This document shows, piece by piece, positions 15,960-17,040 of a stretch of 17,040 nt of DNA (the stretch's first letter is position 1; every line of letters starts with the position of its first letter). The notes below the pieces were generated by a model, which did no database searches, was not told the DNA's origin, and saw only the letters and a list, made by a program, of their open reading frames with translations. The stretch is from an uncultured Lachnospiraceae bacterium (GTDB taxonomy: Bacteria; Bacillota; Clostridia; Lachnospirales; Lachnospiraceae), in contig CADBNQ010000244.1 of assembly GCA_902796045.1 (NCBI GenBank), forward strand, positions 1 through 17,040. Direction: 5' to 3'. Position numbers and translations under genes: made by a program.

Positions 15960-15985
15960 ACTGAACTATGTATTTATGCTATACT
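15956..15985 (+). promoter_or_regulatory. Promoter of the DUF975 gene, with 5'-terminal hairpin
   Basis: TTGAAC (15956-15961) and TATACT (15980-15985) are 18 bp apart, and TGC just before the -10 makes it an extended -10 promoter. The -35 box overlaps the stop codon of the previous gene. The predicted start, about 15992, puts a stem-loop (15994-16002 with 16010-16019, one bulge) at the very 5' end of the mRNA, a position that often protects transcripts. No terminator lies before it, so read-through from the large genes is also possible. Confidence 0.65.
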
Positions 15986-16054
15986 GGCCTCATCAGAGGG
16001 AGCCGCAAACTCTCTTCTGTTAAAAAAAGAATATGCAAAAGGAGGAATTAGCAT

Positions 16055-16792
16055 ATGATGCGAGCAAGTGATTTCAGAGCGGCTGCCAGAGCTGCGCTGA
16101 ACGGGAACTGGATTCTCGCTGTTGGAACCACTTTTCTGGCAAGCCTGCTGGGTGCCAGCGTCACCATGGGGGGTACCAGTCCTATGGTGGGAACGACAGG
16201 ATCCGGTAATTCCGCGAATTATGAACAGCTGGCCGAGGAACTCCCCGCGGATTTATACAAGTATATCGTGGCTATCCTGGTGGCAGCAGGTTCAGTCATG
16301 GCGGTGATCGGTATCATCCGGTATATTGTAGGAGCCTTTGTAAGCCTGGGCCTGATCAAGTTTAACATGGCCCTGATCGACGGGGAAAAAGCCGATTTTA
16401 TGGACCTCTTTTCTATGACAAGTCTGGTGGGCAAAGCGATCTGGCTTAGAATACGTATGGCCATATTCACTTTCCTCTGGACCTTGCTTCTGATTATCCC
16501 GGGAATCATAAAATCATATTCCTACAGCATGTCCGGGTTTGTCATGGCTGAGAATCCTGAGATTACCGCCAAGGAAGCCATGACTCTTTCCATCGACATG
16601 ATGAGGGGGAATAAGTGGAGGCTGTTCTGCATGCAGATCAGTTTCATCGGATGGGGCATCCTGAGCCTTCTGACACTGGGGATCGGATTCATCTTCCTCG
16701 GCCCCTATATGAATGCCGCCTACGCTGCTTTCTATGATGACATTTCAAAAGCATACTCAAAAGTGCATTCAGGAGAATATACAGAAGTATAA
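16055..16792 (+). CDS. DUF975 family integral membrane protein
   Basis: A 245-residue polytopic membrane protein. The start MMRASDFRAAARAALNGNW and the later IIPGIIKSYSYSMSGFVMAENPEITAKEAMTLSIDMMRGNKWRLF are typical of DUF975, a family common in Firmicutes with no established function. Four to six hydrophobic segments are visible, near residues 18-36, 68-85, 88-106, 130-150 and 190-225; a glycine/serine-rich loop (about 40-55) sits between the first two. AAGGAGGA (16039-16046) lies about 9 nt before the first of two adjacent ATGs; I chose the first. It has its own promoter and a strong terminator, so it is probably a single-gene unit and need not be related to the large genes upstream. Confidence 0.88.
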   Translation: MMRASDFRAAARAALNGNWILAVGTTFLASLLGASVTMGGTSPMVGTTGSGNSANYEQLAEELPADLYKYIVAILVAAGSVMAVIGIIRYIVGAFVSLGLIKFNMALIDGEKADFMDLFSMTSLVGKAIWLRIRMAIFTFLWTLLLIIPGIIKSYSYSMSGFVMAENPEITAKEAMTLSIDMMRGNKWRLFCMQISFIGWGILSLLTLGIGFIFLGPYMNAAYAAFYDDISKAYSKVHSGEYTEV

Positions 16793-16809
16793 TAGTTACT
16801 GACCCGTTT

Positions 16810-16846
16810 ACCGCGGAGCGTTCGCTCTGCGGTTTTTTCTTTTTTA
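16810..16846 (+). terminator. Terminator of the DUF975 gene
   Basis: A 9-bp G+C-rich stem (16811-16819 with 16824-16832, one G-U pair), loop GTTC, then six T, C and seven more T. It lies 18 nt after the stop codon. Confidence 0.93.
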
Positions 16847-16892
16847 TAACGAATTCCGATTTCCTGTAAAGAGAAACCCTCCGGAGAATGCA
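16846..16892 (+). repeat. Partial second copy of the intergenic repeat
   Basis: Aligns without gaps to 6766-6812. In the core, 16856-16884 against 6776-6804, 25 of 29 positions match, including GATTTCCT and CCCTCCGG. Like the first copy it begins at the end of a terminator T-run. The 12-bp inverted repeat of the first copy is degraded here, the later hairpins are absent, and a short palindrome CTCCGGAG (16879-16886) remains. Confidence 0.55.
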
Positions 16893-17040
16893 TATAAATA
16901 GAAATTTTTGATAAATTAATGGAAAATATAGGTATATTTAACTGTAAAATTTACAATATAAATACATATATAATAAAATATGTCTGAAATAAACAAAACA
17001 TTACCTTTTTTTTACAGGCTTCCTTGCGTATAATGGTTTA
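16893..17040 (+). promoter_or_regulatory. AT-rich tail with a perfect -10 box, probable promoter of an outside gene
   Basis: About 150 nt of very AT-rich DNA without an open frame. TATAAT at 17029-17034 is a perfect -10 hexamer, only 6 nt from the window edge, preceded by a run of T (17006-17013). TTTACA (17011-17016) is only 12 bp from it, too close for a normal -35, so the -35 may be the poorly matched T-run 17 bp upstream. The AT-rich stretch could act as an UP element. Confidence 0.45.

Overview
The window is a chromosomal segment of a low-to-medium G+C Firmicute, most likely a Lachnospiraceae-type gut Clostridium. The evidence is strong AGGAGG-type ribosome sites, some GTG/TTG starts, heavy AGG/AGA arginine use, a T-box riboswitch, a EutS/EutP pair, a DUF975 membrane protein, and genes packed on one strand. 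Genus cannot be set from the sequence alone. Every gene I support is on the + strand. I see no tRNA, rRNA, CRISPR array, transposase or phage gene.

Layout: (1) 1-1030: the 3' end of a secreted or surface protein made of Ig-like repeats, closed by a strong terminator. (2) 1034-5492: a sigma-A promoter and a complete T-box leader with an apparent threonine specifier (ACC). It precedes a membrane-anchored LTA-synthase-type phosphoglycerol transferase, and then thrS only 3 nt further on, so an envelope enzyme seems to share the threonyl-tRNA riboswitch with thrS. (3) 5643-6759: an orphan microcompartment pair, the EutS-type shell protein and the EutP-type GTPase, with its own promoter and terminator and no ethanolamine enzymes beside it. 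(4) 6760-6950: a highly folded intergenic repeat whose first part recurs at about 16846-16892, again directly behind a terminator. (5) 6951-9412: ung, then a histidine phosphatase read in one frame into an ArsC/Spx-like thioredoxin-fold protein with its own internal ribosome site, then a small lipoprotein overlapping by 4 nt. (6) 9591-15959: the most unusual part, two very large genes 3 nt apart. The first (861 aa) has a PPDK/PEP-synthase-type ATP-grasp domain but no swivelling phosphohistidine domain, and carries an extra N-terminal domain. The second (1259 aa) appears to string together an alpha-solenoid, a NadD-like nucleotidyltransferase, a GNAT-like domain and a phosphoribosyltransferase-like domain, with altered signature residues in several of them. 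(7) 15956-16846: a DUF975 membrane protein with its own promoter and terminator. (8) 16847-17040: a repeat fragment, then AT-rich DNA ending in a perfect -10 box that probably serves a gene beyond the window.

Working together: the T-box should raise both ThrRS and the phosphoglycerol transferase when tRNA-Thr is uncharged. The 9591-15959 pair is the best candidate for an undescribed system. Combining phosphoribosyl transfer, nucleotidyl transfer, acyl transfer and ATP-dependent phosphotransfer would suit making or salvaging a nucleotide-type cofactor, or sensing one if the altered domains are no longer catalytic. That function is inference; the domain order and the gene pairing are visible in the sequence.
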